NCBI RefSeq assembly: GCF_000426385.1
Contig: NZ_AUFG01000007.1
Span: 62,001 to 126,000 of the forward strand
From: Arsenicicoccus bolidensis DSM 15745
GTDB taxonomy: Bacteria > Actinomycetota > Actinomycetes > Actinomycetales > Dermatophilaceae
Reading direction: 5' to 3'
Length of the DNA: 64,000 bases
Part shown: positions 18,372 through 27,643 of the stretch, in pieces
How the letters are laid out: each line of letters opens with the position of its first letter
Position numbering within the stretch: the stretch's first letter is position 1
Position numbers and translations under genes: made by a program
Notes under the pieces: generated by a model
The model's database searches: none
Told to the model about the DNA's origin: nothing
Seen by the model: only the letters and a program-made list of their open reading frames with translations

Positions 18372-18683
18372 ATGACCTCGTTCATCGAGCGCGCGCTCAA
18401 CTGGCTGCGCGCCGGCTACCCCGGCGGTGTCCCCGACACCGACTACCAACCCCTGCTCGCGCTGCTGCGCAGACGGCTGACCGACGACGAGGTCGACGAG
18501 CTCGGTCAGGAGCTGGTCCGTCGTGGCATGGTGCCGGCGGGCAAGATCGACGTGGGCGTCGGCATCACGAGGGTCATCGACGAGCTCCCCACCGAGGAGG
18601 AGATGCACCGCGTCGGCGAGCGCCTGCGCGAGGGCGGCTGGCCCGTCGACCTCGACGAGGCACGGCGACGCCGCGAGGAGTGA
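18372..18683 (+). CDS. DUF3349 protein, second paralogue
   Basis: 103 residues, clearly paralogous to the preceding gene (LNWLRAGYPGGVPDTDYQPLLALL aligns with its N-terminus; ERLREGGWPVDL matches its domain end) but without the His-rich tail. It starts 39 nt after the first copy, with GAGGAACC upstream. It probably arose by tandem duplication and is co-transcribed with the PiT cluster. Function unknown. Confidence 0.85.
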   Translation: MTSFIERALNWLRAGYPGGVPDTDYQPLLALLRRRLTDDEVDELGQELVRRGMVPAGKIDVGVGITRVIDELPTEEEMHRVGERLREGGWPVDLDEARRRREE

Positions 18684-18712
18684 CCCGCTGACGCAGACCC
18701 CACCCACCCCCC

Positions 18713-18748
18713 ACCACCTCGCGTGCCAGACTCGGCACGCGAGGTGGT
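18713..18748 (+). terminator. 15-bp perfect hairpin after the PiT/DUF3349 cluster
   Basis: The arm at 18713-18727 (ACCACCTCGCGTGCC) pairs fully with 18734-18748 around a 6-nt loop. It sits 29 nt after the last DUF3349 stop and just before the cls ribosome site. No T-run follows. Most likely the terminator of the upstream cluster. Confidence 0.65.
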
Positions 18749-18770
18749 CCTGCGTCCGGAGGAGGTGAGC

Positions 18771-20267
18771 ATGGACTGGTGGCTCGGCTGGTTCGCATGG
18801 TTCGACTGGCCACCCACGCCGGGCAACCTCAGCGTCGAGCTGCTGGTGCTGCTCGACCTGGCGTTCCGCGTGGTGGCGGCCTCGGTCGTGTCCAACAACC
18901 GCCGGCCCTCGAGCGCCGTGGCCTGGTTGCTCGCGATCTTCTTCATCCCGTTCCTCGGGCTCTTCGCGTTCATCCTCATCGGGTCGCCCAAGCTGCCCCG
19001 CCGCCGCCGCAACAAGCAGCGCCGCGTGTCGGAGGTGATCCTGCAGCGCACGGCCGACATGGACACCCAGGGGCCGGACTCGGCGCCGCCGTGGCTGGAG
19101 CCCCTCGCCCGGATGAACCGGCGACTCGGCGCCATGCCGATGGTCGCGGGGTCGGACGCCACCGTCGAGACGGACTACGTCCGGTCGCTGGAGATGATGG
19201 CCGAGGAGATCGACCTCGCCCGCGAGTACGTCCACGCCGAGTTCTACATCCTCAGCCTCGACGAGACGACGACACCGGTCTTCGCGGCCCTCGAGCGGGC
19301 CGTGGCCCGTGGGGTCGAGGTGCGGGTCCTGTTCGACCACCTGGCCTCCCTGCGGATCCCGGGCTACCGCCGGACGATCAAGCGCCTCGACGCCATGGGT
19401 GCCCAGTGGGCCCGGATGCTCCCGTTCACGCCGTTCAAGCGCGAGATCCTGCGCCCCGACCTGCGCAACCACCGCAAGCTGCTCATCATCGACGGCGCCG
19501 TGGGCTACATCGGCTCGCAGAACCTCATCGACGCGCGCTACGGCAAGCGGCGCAACCGCCGGCTCGGGCGCGAGTGGATCGACATCATGGCGCGCTTCAC
19601 CGGACCGGTGGTGCTCGAGCTGGACGCGGTCTTTCGCACCGACTGGTACTCCGAGACCGACGAGCTCCTCGACGTCGGCTCCACGCAGGGGCTCCCGGAG
19701 GTGCGGGCGACCGGCGACCTCTACGCCCAGTGCGTGCCCAGCGGCCCGGGCTTCGAGGCCGAGAACAACCTCAAGCTGTTCAACGCCCTGATCTACAACG
19801 CCCTGCACTCGGTGCGCATGATCAGTCCCTACTTCGTGCCGGACGAGTCGCTGCTGATGGCGGTCACGACCGCGGCCCAGCAGGGGCTCAAGGTCGAGCT
19901 GTTCGTGTCGGAGCAGGGCGACCAGTTCCTGGTGCACCACGCCCAGCGGTCCTACTACGAGATCCTGCTGGACGCCGGCGTGGAGATCTGGATGTATCCC
20001 CAGCCCTACGTCCTGCACGCCAAGACCCTCACGGTCGACGGCCAGACCTCGGTCATCGGGTCGTCCAACCTGGACATGCGCTCGTTCACCCTCAACCTCG
20101 AGGTGTCGGCCCTCGTCGAGGGGCGCGAGTTCGCCCAGGACCTGGAGGCGTTCGAGGATCAGCTGCGGTCCCGCTCGCGCAGGCTGGACCTCGCGGAGTG
20201 GCGACGTCGGCCGTGGCACGAGCAGGTCGCGGACGGCTTCTGCCGCCTCACCTCCGCGCTCATGTGA
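18771..20267 (+). CDS. cls: cardiolipin synthase
   Basis: Phospholipase-D-type enzyme making cardiolipin from phosphatidylglycerol. 498 residues: two N-terminal membrane helices (about 20-85), then two HKD motifs, HRKLLIIDG near 240 and HAKTLTVDG near 417, each followed by GSQN or GSSNLD. The ATG at 18771 has a GGAGG ribosome site 6 nt upstream; a longer frame from 18723 would start inside the hairpin. Confidence 0.93.
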   Translation: MDWWLGWFAWFDWPPTPGNLSVELLVLLDLAFRVVAASVVSNNRRPSSAVAWLLAIFFIPFLGLFAFILIGSPKLPRRRRNKQRRVSEVILQRTADMDTQGPDSAPPWLEPLARMNRRLGAMPMVAGSDATVETDYVRSLEMMAEEIDLAREYVHAEFYILSLDETTTPVFAALERAVARGVEVRVLFDHLASLRIPGYRRTIKRLDAMGAQWARMLPFTPFKREILRPDLRNHRKLLIIDGAVGYIGSQNLIDARYGKRRNRRLGREWIDIMARFTGPVVLELDAVFRTDWYSETDELLDVGSTQGLPEVRATGDLYAQCVPSGPGFEAENNLKLFNALIYNALHSVRMISPYFVPDESLLMAVTTAAQQGLKVELFVSEQGDQFLVHHAQRSYYEILLDAGVEIWMYPQPYVLHAKTLTVDGQTSVIGSSNLDMRSFTLNLEVSALVEGREFAQDLEAFEDQLRSRSRRLDLAEWRRRPWHEQVADGFCRLTSALM

Positions 20268-20294
20268 CCTGCCGTATGCCGGGGTGGAGAGGGC

Positions 20295-22026
20295 TCAGAC
20301 CACGTCGACGAACACGGGGTTGGTGTAGAACCACGTGTCGGCCCAGGGGTTCCCGGCGTCCGGGGTCCCGTCGTGCGGGACCGGACCGTGGGGATCGACG
20401 GCGGCCCCGAGCGGGCCGACGCCGTGGCGGTTGCCGTCGCTGCCGCGCAGGCGCAGGTAGCCCGAGTGCTCCGCGACGAGCTCGAGGCGCAGCGTGACGG
20501 GTCCGCGGCGGCCGCCGGTGTCCCAGGTGCGCACCACGCGGGTGCCGGGCGCCCGCCAGGTGTCGCGGTCGGTCGCGGGCCCGGTGACCCTCCCCTGGAT
20601 CACGTCCACGTGCGCGAGCTGCGGCAGGATCCCCCAGGCGTTGCGATAGGTCGTGGGGTGGATGGTGACCGTCAGGGTGATGCTGGAGCCGCGGCGGACG
20701 CGGATGCGGCCGCCGAGCGTGGCGCTGACCTGCCGGCCACCCGCATGGCCGCGACCGCGACCAGCTGGTCCGCCACCGGTGACCTCGACCTCGACGCGGT
20801 TGACCAGGTGCCCGTGGTCGACCCAGCTGCGGCCCTCGGGCAGGGCCTGCATGACGGCGCGGTAGCTGCGACGCTCGACGCCCGTGTGGTTGCGGCTGAA
20901 CTTACCGGGCCAGTAGTCACCGCCCCCCTGGGGATCGGCGGTGGGGACGGGGTCGGGGCGACGGCCCAGGGTGTCGAAGGTCTCGCCGGGCGGGTACGCG
21001 CCGACCGTGGTGCGGTCGCGCGACTCGTTGTGGTGGTCGGAGTTGGTGGTGATCCAGTAGGGCCTGGCCCTCGGCCAGCAGGGAGTCCCAGAGGCCACCG
21101 ACGACCGAGCTGGCCCAGTCGAAACCGCCCCTCGTGCGATAGGCCTCGAGCGGGTAGCCCGGCCAGGAGTAGGCCGAGGGCGCGTTCTCGTACTCCCCGC
21201 GCTGGTAGCCGGGCGCCCGGTTGGTCCCGAAGGCACCCGCCTGTGCCCCCGGGGCCCCCTCCATGCCGATCATGATCTCGGGGGCGGCGTCACGCCAGGC
21301 GCGCAGCTCGTGCGGCGAGTCGATGCCCAGCCGCAGCGGGTGGTTGGCGAGGACCAGCACGTCGTCGACGACGCCACGGCGCCGTTCGGCCGCGAGCCAT
21401 CGCAGCGCCTCGACCGCCTTGGCCTCCCACTCGGCGACCTGCGGGGTCCCGGGGGTGGGCTTCTCCCACCGGTTGAGCTTGCCGTCCCACAGCCTCTCGA
21501 ACTGGCGCAGCAGATCGGCGTCGTTGTCGCCGGGCGCGACCATGACGGTGCAGTACTCGGCCGCCGGGATGTACCACTCCAGGCCCTGGTAGATGAGCAG
21601 GTCGGGGTACTGGCGCCGCATCCGCTGCAGGTGGCGCTCCAGGTGCGCGCCCTTGTCGTGGTGCCCGACGTTGGAGTGCTCGGTGAACACCATCCAGTCG
21701 ACGCCGAACTCGTGGGCCCGCGCGACCTGCGTCTCGACGAGGTACTTCGCGTCGTGCGAGAACACCGTGTGGACGTGGTGGTCGCCGACGAGCCAGTCGT
21801 AACGGTCGTGGCGCGGCCGCCGCCCGGCGGGTGCGGCACCGGCGTCCGGCGCCGCGAGGACCCCGGGCAGCAGACCGGCTCCGAGAGCCGCGGCCCCCGC
21901 GGCCCCCGCGGCCGTCAGGACGCTGCGACGGCTCGCACCCGTGGCGGTCGGGAGGGGCGTGACCGGCTCGTCCCAGACGTGGGGAAGCGGCTGATGGTCC
22001 TGATGGGGGGAGCCGTCGCGGCACAT
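20295..22026 (-). pseudogene. Tat-exported PHP-type metal hydrolase, frameshifted
   Basis: The N-terminal frame (22026 down to about 21068) gives a twin-arginine signal (SRRSVLTAAG, then an Ala-rich stretch) and a PHP/CehA-McbA-like domain: GDHHVHTVFSHD, TEHSNVGHHD and LANHPLRL are metal-binding histidine blocks. About one residue after LLAEG the frame is lost. The -1 frame continues exactly as expected (WITTNSDHHNESRD, then a beta-rich C-terminus ending WFYTNPVFVDV). One extra C near 21064-21068 explains the break. Either a recent pseudogene or a sequencing error; the absence of other damage favours an error or a very young lesion. Substrate unknown. Confidence 0.8.
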
Positions 22027-22175
22027 GTCACGGGCCTCTCTGCTGGCAGCGGGTTCTCCAGGACGCTAGGTGGCCCAGGCGTCCAGGCCGGCCCTGGACG
22101 GTGAACGCCGCGCGACCGCTGCGGGACGGGGTGGTTCCGGGGCCGCCCGGTGACCGCCGTCGTAGGCTGGGAGCC

Positions 22176-22703
22176 ATGGCTGGCATCGAGATCGTGCAGG
22201 GCGACATCACCACCCAGGCGGTGGACGCGATCGTCAACGCCGCGAACTCCTCCCTCATGGGTGGCGGTGGCGTGGACGGGGCGATCCATCGCGCCGCGGG
22301 GCCCACGCTGCGCGAGGAGTGCCGTCACCTGCGGGCCACGGACTACCCCGAGGGCCTGCACGTCGGTGACGCCGTCGCCACGGGCGCGGGCGACCTGCCC
22401 TGCCGCTATGTCATCCACACCGTCGGCCCCAACCGGCACGAGGGACAGATCGACCCCCGGCTGCTGGCGTCGTGCTACACCCGCTCGCTGGACGTCGCGC
22501 AGCAGCTGGGCGTCCGGACGATCGCCTTCCCGGCGGTGAGCGCGGGCGCCTATGGCTGGAAGGTCGCCGACGTCGCGCGCATCGCCCTGACGACGGTCGC
22601 GGCTCACTCCCGGGACGGGATCGACCTGGTGCGGTTCGTGCCGTTCGACCCCACGTCCTACACCGCGTTCGAGGCCGCCTGCGTCGGGCTGGGGCGGTCG
22701 TGA
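22176..22703 (+). CDS. macrodomain O-acetyl-ADP-ribose deacetylase
   Basis: Macrodomain protein of 175 residues, closest in pattern to the YmdB/MacroD type that removes acetyl or ADP-ribose groups. Key motifs: GDITTQAVDAIVNAANSSLMGGGGVDGAIHRAAG at the N-terminus (substrate loop 1) and FPAVSAGAYGW near 118 (loop 2). The ATG at 22176 lies 7 nt after a TAGGCT box (22163-22168), so the message is probably leaderless. The stop overlaps the next gene (GTGA). Confidence 0.93.
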   Translation: MAGIEIVQGDITTQAVDAIVNAANSSLMGGGGVDGAIHRAAGPTLREECRHLRATDYPEGLHVGDAVATGAGDLPCRYVIHTVGPNRHEGQIDPRLLASCYTRSLDVAQQLGVRTIAFPAVSAGAYGWKVADVARIALTTVAAHSRDGIDLVRFVPFDPTSYTAFEAACVGLGRS

Positions 22704-23470
22704 GGCGCTGGCGCGTCGCGGCCGGGCAGCTCGCCAGCACCGACGACAAGCAGCACAACCTCGAGCAGGCCTGCCGCCTGGTGGCCGAGGCTGCGGAGGC
22801 CGGCGCCCGGCTGGTCGTCCTCCCCGAGGCGACGATGATGACCTTCGCCGTGCCGCTGGGCCCGCACGCGGAGCCCCTCGACGGCCCCTTCGCCGAGGCC
22901 CTGCGCGAGGCCGCGCGCACGCACGAGATCACCGTGGTGGCAGGGATGTTCGAGCCCGCCGACGACGGGCGGGTGCACAACACCCTCCTGCTCACGGGGC
23001 CGCACGCGGAGGCCACCTACCGCAAGGTGCACCTGTTCGACGCCTACACCACGACGGAGTCCGAGACGGTCGCTCCGGGGTCGGGCTACGTCAGCGTGGA
23101 GGTCGACGGCGTTCGCGTGGGGCTGGCGACCTGCTTCGACGTGCGGTTCCCCGACCAGTTCACCGAGCTGGGCCGGGCCGGCGTGGAGCTCGTGGCGCTG
23201 CCGGCGTCCTGGGGCGACGGTCCGGGCAAGGCACAGCAGTGGGACCTGCTGACGGCCGCGCGGGCGCACGACTCCCAGTCCTGGCTGGTGGCCGCCGGGC
23301 AGGCCTGGCGTGCCGACTCCGTCCGCAAGCCCCTCGGCATCGGGCGCAGCGCCGTCGTGGACCCCACGGGGGCCGTGCGGGCGCGACTCGGCGGGTCGCC
23401 GGACCTGCTGGTGGCCGACATCGACCTCGACCTGGTCGAGCGCACCCGGGCCCAGGTGCCGATCCTGTAG
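22700..23470 (+). CDS. carbon-nitrogen hydrolase (nitrilase superfamily)
   Basis: 256-residue amidase-type member with the full catalytic triad: Glu in VVLPEATM near 42, Lys in YRKVHLFD near 105, Cys in ATCFDVRFP near 140. The pattern resembles the Nit1/Nit2 (deaminated glutathione or omega-amidase) branch, but the substrate is not certain. The GTG overlaps the macrodomain stop, so the two genes are coupled. Confidence 0.9.
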   Translation: MRRWRVAAGQLASTDDKQHNLEQACRLVAEAAEAGARLVVLPEATMMTFAVPLGPHAEPLDGPFAEALREAARTHEITVVAGMFEPADDGRVHNTLLLTGPHAEATYRKVHLFDAYTTTESETVAPGSGYVSVEVDGVRVGLATCFDVRFPDQFTELGRAGVELVALPASWGDGPGKAQQWDLLTAARAHDSQSWLVAAGQAWRADSVRKPLGIGRSAVVDPTGAVRARLGGSPDLLVADIDLDLVERTRAQVPIL

Positions 23471-23620
23471 GGCCGAGCGGGTCGGACCGGCACACCCACG
23501 GTGACGGATTCGCCCTTCGCCATCACCCAGCGTATTTGGTTACGGCGCTTGGGCTTTCACCTGGGCACCTGAGGACGGGAACGCGGGCGCCGGCTCCTCC
23601 CCCTCGGCTACATTGCGGCC

Positions 23621-25309
23621 ATGGGACGCCACTCTGCCCCTCGGACCATCCCCAAGGTCGCGGTCCTCGCCCTGCCCATCGCTGCCGTCATCGGCATCGC
23701 GGGGGCCGCCGCGTTGGTCAACGACGACTCACCTGGGGACGCCGCCGCAGGCTCGACGTCCCCGCGCACCGGCCTGTCGGCCTGCTCCTCGGTCACGCCG
23801 ATGCGGGTCACCACCACCGAGGAGCTCGCGCCCGTGCTGGGCCAGGTGGCCCAGCGGCAGGAGACGCGCGGCGACGACTGCATCGACTACACCGTCGACG
23901 TGCAGAGCTCGTCCGTGACCGCGTCCGGTCTCATGAGCGGGGCGGACGACCGCACGCAGGTGTGGATCCCCGACTCCAGCCTGTGGGCCGAACGCGTCAC
24001 GTCCGCGGCGCCCAGCACCAAGCTCGACATGGGGCCCGTCGTCGCGACGTCGCCGGTCGTCTTCGCCATACCGCGCGGCGCCGCCGGCACGGCGCGCCCC
24101 GGACCGCTCACGTGGTCCCAGCTGATCGCGCAGCGCGCCGTCCCCCTCAAGGTCGCGAGCCCGGAGCGGAGCACCCCGTCCCTGCTCGCCCTGCTCGGCG
24201 CCAAGCAGGCCGTCGCCTCCTCGCCGCAGGACGCCCGAGCGCTGCAGGGTCTCCTGCTGACCCTGTCCCGCAGCACGGTCGACGAGGCCGACCTGAGGCG
24301 ACAGGCCCTGACGCCGGCCGCGTCCGCGCCTGCCTTCCCCACCTCCGAGCAGCAGCTCGCCCACCTCAACCAGGCCAACCCCAAGACGCCGCTGCGGGCG
24401 ATGACCCCCAGCGACGCCACGCCCCAGCTCGACTACCGCATGGTGACCGTGGCCGGCAAGAACGCCCCGTCTGCGGCCGCCGTCGCCAAGCTGCAGGACG
24501 CCCTGGCCGACGCCCAGTCGGTCGACGCGCTCCGCAAGGCGGGGTTCCGGATCGGCGAGTCCGACGGCCCCGACCTCGCCGGTGTGCCCGCCAGCCTCCC
24601 CAAGGTCATATCGACACCGCGCGCCAGCGACGCCGACACCGCCCTGCGCACGTGGGTCACCATGTCCCGACAGACCCGCATGCTGGCGGTCATCGACACC
24701 TCCGAGTCGATGAAGAAGCCAGCGATCCCCGGCATGAACCGCCTCCAGCTCGCGTCCGGGGCCGCGCTCAAGGCCCTCGAGAAGTTCCCGCCGAGCAGCC
24801 AGATCGGCCTGTGGACCTTCGACCTCGCGCACGCCTCGCAGCCCAAGGACTGGGTCGAGCGGGTCCCGATCAGACGCATCGACGCGACGGCGGGACCCCT
24901 GACCCAGCGTGAGGCCCTCGCGCGCTCGGCGATGGGCCTGCAGTGGCAGCGCGCCAACGGCACCGCGGTCCACGACACGATCTGGGCGGGCTACCAGCAG
25001 CTGCAGCGCACCTACCAGCCGGACTACGCCAACGCTCTCGTGCTGCTGACGGACGGCAAGAACGAGGACCCCAGCTCCATCAGCGAGGCGCAGCTGATCG
25101 CCAACCTGAGGCAGGCCGGCAAGGACAGCGCCCGGCCGGTGCGGCTCGTGCTGATCGCGATCAGCCAGGACGCGGATCTCGGTGCGCTGCAGCGCATCGC
25201 GGCCGCGGTCCCCGACGGTCAGGCCTACGACGCCCGCCGGCCCGAGAACATCTACGCCATCATGCAGACCGCCCTGACGACGCGGGAGATCGCCGCGCCG
25301 GCCCAGTAG
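23621..25309 (+). CDS. VWA-domain protein with substrate-binding-like N-terminus
   Basis: 562 residues. An N-terminal membrane anchor or signal (about 12-34) is followed by a periplasmic-binding-protein-like region (SGADDRTQVWIPDSSLW; SPVVFAIPRG near 145) and a C-terminal von Willebrand A domain (about 345-550) with MIDAS motif DTSESM and LLTDGKNED. Actinobacterial proteins of this build are probably surface exposed; the role is unknown. The ATG lies 6 nt after TACATT (23609-23614), a leaderless arrangement. It is convergent with hspR, whose stop lies 3 nt away. Confidence 0.85.
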   Translation: MGRHSAPRTIPKVAVLALPIAAVIGIAGAAALVNDDSPGDAAAGSTSPRTGLSACSSVTPMRVTTTEELAPVLGQVAQRQETRGDDCIDYTVDVQSSSVTASGLMSGADDRTQVWIPDSSLWAERVTSAAPSTKLDMGPVVATSPVVFAIPRGAAGTARPGPLTWSQLIAQRAVPLKVASPERSTPSLLALLGAKQAVASSPQDARALQGLLLTLSRSTVDEADLRRQALTPAASAPAFPTSEQQLAHLNQANPKTPLRAMTPSDATPQLDYRMVTVAGKNAPSAAAVAKLQDALADAQSVDALRKAGFRIGESDGPDLAGVPASLPKVISTPRASDADTALRTWVTMSRQTRMLAVIDTSESMKKPAIPGMNRLQLASGAALKALEKFPPSSQIGLWTFDLAHASQPKDWVERVPIRRIDATAGPLTQREALARSAMGLQWQRANGTAVHDTIWAGYQQLQRTYQPDYANALVLLTDGKNEDPSSISEAQLIANLRQAGKDSARPVRLVLIAISQDADLGALQRIAAAVPDGQAYDARRPENIYAIMQTALTTREIAAPAQ

Positions 25310-25312
25310 GCC

Positions 25313-25777
25313 TCAGCGCGGCGCGTCGGGGCGCCAGACGACCAGGGCCTGGCTGGTCGAGCGGGGGACCCGCGGACGCTGACCGGGTGGCATGGCCACG
25401 ACGTCGCCGCGGCGACCCGCGGCGAACACACGGTGGCCGTACAACGCCTGAGGGCGCAGCTGCTCGACCTCGGACAGAGCGTCCGCGAGCCTCGCCTCGA
25501 GGGCGCTGACGTGGCTCTCGAGGTCGAGGATCCGCCGTATGCCGGCCAGGCTCACGCCCTCCTCCTGGGAGAGCCACTGCACCTCGCGCAGCTGGGCGAC
25601 GTCACGCGCGCTGTAGCGCCGCCCGCCGCCCCCGGACCGCTTGGGCACGACGAGGCCGAGCCGGTCGTACTGCCGCAACGTCTGCGCGTGCATGCCCGCC
25701 AGCTGCGCCGCCACCGAGATCACGAAGATGGGTGCGTCGTCGTCGGGGACGAACTCGCGTCGCTCGCGGCCGGGCAC
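25313..25777 (-). CDS. hspR: heat-shock repressor HspR (MerR family)
   Basis: Represses dnaK and clpB by binding HAIR inverted repeats, with DnaK as co-repressor in the known model. 154 residues: MerR winged helix (ISVAAQLAGMHAQTLRQYDRLGLV near 19-42, RRYSARDVAQLREVQ near 53) then a coiled-coil helix (LESHVSALEARLADALSEVEQL). The GTG start is 4 nt after dnaJ. Last gene of dnaK-grpE-dnaJ-hspR, which gives the autoregulatory loop. Confidence 0.95.
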   Translation of the reverse strand: MPGRERREFVPDDDAPIFVISVAAQLAGMHAQTLRQYDRLGLVVPKRSGGGGRRYSARDVAQLREVQWLSQEEGVSLAGIRRILDLESHVSALEARLADALSEVEQLRPQALYGHRVFAAGRRGDVVAMPPGQRPRVPRSTSQALVVWRPDAPR

Positions 25778-25781
25778 GAGA

Positions 25782-26804
25782 TCACGCCCTCGCGGCGCGG
25801 GCCCGCAGGTCGGCGCGGACGTCGGTCTCGGCGTCCTCCGCGGCCAGGACCTCGACGGCGGCCCGGGCCTCGTCGGTGAGCCGCTGCGGGACCACGACGT
25901 GCACGGTGACGATCAGGTCGCCGGTCGCTGACCTGGTGGCGATGCCGCGGCCCTTGACCCGCAGTCGCTGGCCGCTCTGGGTGCCGGCACCGAGCCTGAC
26001 GCCGACGAGGTCGCCACCCAGGGTGGGCACCTTGATGGTGGCGCCCAGCGCCGCCTCCGCGAAGGTCACGGGGACCTCGACGGTCAGGTTGTCGCCGTCC
26101 CGGCCGAACACCTCGTGCGGGGTGACGGTGACGTTGAGGAAGAGGTCACCGCGGGGCGCCTGCGGGTCGCCGAGGCCGCCCTTGCCGCGGAGCCGGATGC
26201 GCTGGCCGTCCCTGACCCCTGCGGGGATCCGGGTGGTGATGCGCTCGCCGTCGGCGGCGGTCAGCGTGACGGTGTCGCCGCGCACCGCCTCGGGGAAGCC
26301 GATGGTGACGGTGGCCTCGACGTCGGCGCCGGGTCGCGGGCCGGTGGGGGCGCCATACGCGCCGTATCCCTGGCCGAAGGGGCTCTGGCCCCCTCCCCCG
26401 CCGAACATGCGCAGGAGGTCCTCCATGTCCGGCTGGCCGCCGCCCGGTCCGCCGCTCGTGGTGAACCGCATGCCGGGGCCGCCCGCGCCACCGCCGGTGA
26501 ACAGGTTGCTGAAGACGTCCTCGAAGCCGCCGTTGCCGCCGGCCCCAGGAGCGAATCGCGCTCCGCCGTGGGCCATCTGGCGGATGGCGTCGTACTGCTT
26601 GCGCTGCTCGGCGTCGGAGAGGACCGCGTAGGCCTCGCCGATCTCCTTGAACCGCTGCTCGGCCGCGTCGTCACCGGGGTTCTGGTCCGGGTGCAGCTTG
26701 CGGGCGAGCTTGCGGTACTCGCGCTTGATGGTCGCCGCGTCGGCGTCCTCGGCCACGCCGAGCGTGGCGTAGAAGTCCTTCTCGAACCAGTCCTGACTGG
26801 CCAT
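25782..26804 (-). CDS. dnaJ: DnaJ-type chaperone lacking the zinc finger
   Basis: DnaK co-chaperone. 340 residues: J-domain with HPD (residues about 8-72, LARKLHPDQNPGD), Gly/Phe-rich linker (about 80-160), then the two beta-sandwich CTDs and a dimerisation end. The whole protein contains no cysteine, so the CxxCxGxG zinc domain is missing: a class B (CbpA-like) protein sitting in the dnaK operon. The start is ATG at 26804 (MASQDW) with GGAG upstream. Confidence 0.95.
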   Translation of the reverse strand: MASQDWFEKDFYATLGVAEDADAATIKREYRKLARKLHPDQNPGDDAAEQRFKEIGEAYAVLSDAEQRKQYDAIRQMAHGGARFAPGAGGNGGFEDVFSNLFTGGGAGGPGMRFTTSGGPGGGQPDMEDLLRMFGGGGGQSPFGQGYGAYGAPTGPRPGADVEATVTIGFPEAVRGDTVTLTAADGERITTRIPAGVRDGQRIRLRGKGGLGDPQAPRGDLFLNVTVTPHEVFGRDGDNLTVEVPVTFAEAALGATIKVPTLGGDLVGVRLGAGTQSGQRLRVKGRGIATRSATGDLIVTVHVVVPQRLTDEARAAVEVLAAEDAETDVRADLRARAARA

Positions 26805-26855
26805 CGGCGACTCCTTCCATGGGTCGAAGGTGCTACGCAAAGGGGGTGGTGCCCG

Positions 26856-26886
26856 GCCGGCCCGCCAGTCGTGCTGGCGGGCCGGC
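26856..26886 (-). other. 13-bp perfect hairpin in the grpE-dnaJ gap
   Basis: The arms at 26856-26868 (GCCGGCCCGCCAG) and 26874-26886 pair perfectly over a 5-nt loop in the 92-nt gap between grpE and dnaJ. No T-run follows. It may attenuate dnaJ-hspR relative to dnaK-grpE, or mark an mRNA processing site. Confidence 0.55.
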
Positions 26887-26896
26887 GTGGGCGGTG

Positions 26897-27643
26897 CTAC
26901 TGCGGGTCGGCGACCGAGACGCGGGCTGCGCGCAGCACGCGGTCGCCCTGCCGGTAGCCGGGTTGCAGGACCTGGACGACCGTCGTGGTGGTGGCTCCCT
27001 CGGGGAGCTCCGCCTGGACGTGCATCAGGGCCTCGTGCAGGGCCGGGTCGAACTCGTCTCCCGGCTCGCCGTAGGCCTCGAGGCCGAAGCGGCCGAGGGC
27101 CTGCTGCAGCTTGTCGGCGATCGACGCGAAGGGCGTGCCCTCGCCGAGGTCGCCGTGCTGGCGGGCCAGCGCGATCTCGTCCAGGACCGGCATGAGCGCC
27201 TCGATCACCGAGGCGGCGCCCAGGTCCTTGAGCAGGACCTTGTCGCGGTCGACACGCCGCTTGTAGTTGACGTACTCGGCCTGCAGGCGCTGCAGGTCGG
27301 CGAGCCGCTCGGCGGCCAGCACCGTGTCGGGGTGCTCGCCGTCGGCCTTGGCCCGCGCGGCCGCGGCGTCCGCCTCGGCCGCGCCGACCTCGGCCTCGTG
27401 CAGGGCCGACTCCTCGGCCGAGAACGGGTCCTGCGGCATGCCGCTCTGCTGGTCACCGGGCTCGTGCTGGTCTGACGGGTCGGACATCGGGGTCTCCCTG
27501 TCGTCGCTCGAGGTGGGTGCGGGGGTGTCGGGAGCCGGCTGGCGCACCTCGCCCGTGGCGGGGTCGATGCGTCGCTTGTCCCGGATCACCGGGCCGGTGG
27601 GCTCCCCCTCGGGAGAGCCCACGCGACCGGTGGTGTCGTCCAT
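26897..27643 (-). CDS. grpE: nucleotide exchange factor GrpE
   Basis: Releases ADP from DnaK. 248 residues: a long disordered acidic N-terminus (about 1-100), the coiled-coil dimer region ([29 protein letters not shown] near 105-133) and the C-terminal beta domain ([10 protein letters not shown], then [21 protein letters not shown]). The ATG at 27643 overlaps the dnaK stop (ATGA); a GTG one codon upstream is possible. Confidence 0.96.
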   Translation of the reverse strand: MDDTTGRVGSPEGEPTGPVIRDKRRIDPATGEVRQPAPDTPAPTSSDDRETPMSDPSDQHEPGDQQSGMPQDPFSAEESALHEAEVGAAEADAAAARAKADGEHPDTVLAAERLADLQRLQAEYVNYKRRVDRDKVLLKDLGAASVIEALMPVLDEIALARQHGDLGEGTPFASIADKLQQALGRFGLEAYGEPGDEFDPALHEALMHVQAELPEGATTTTVVQVLQPGYRQGDRVLRAARVSVADPQ

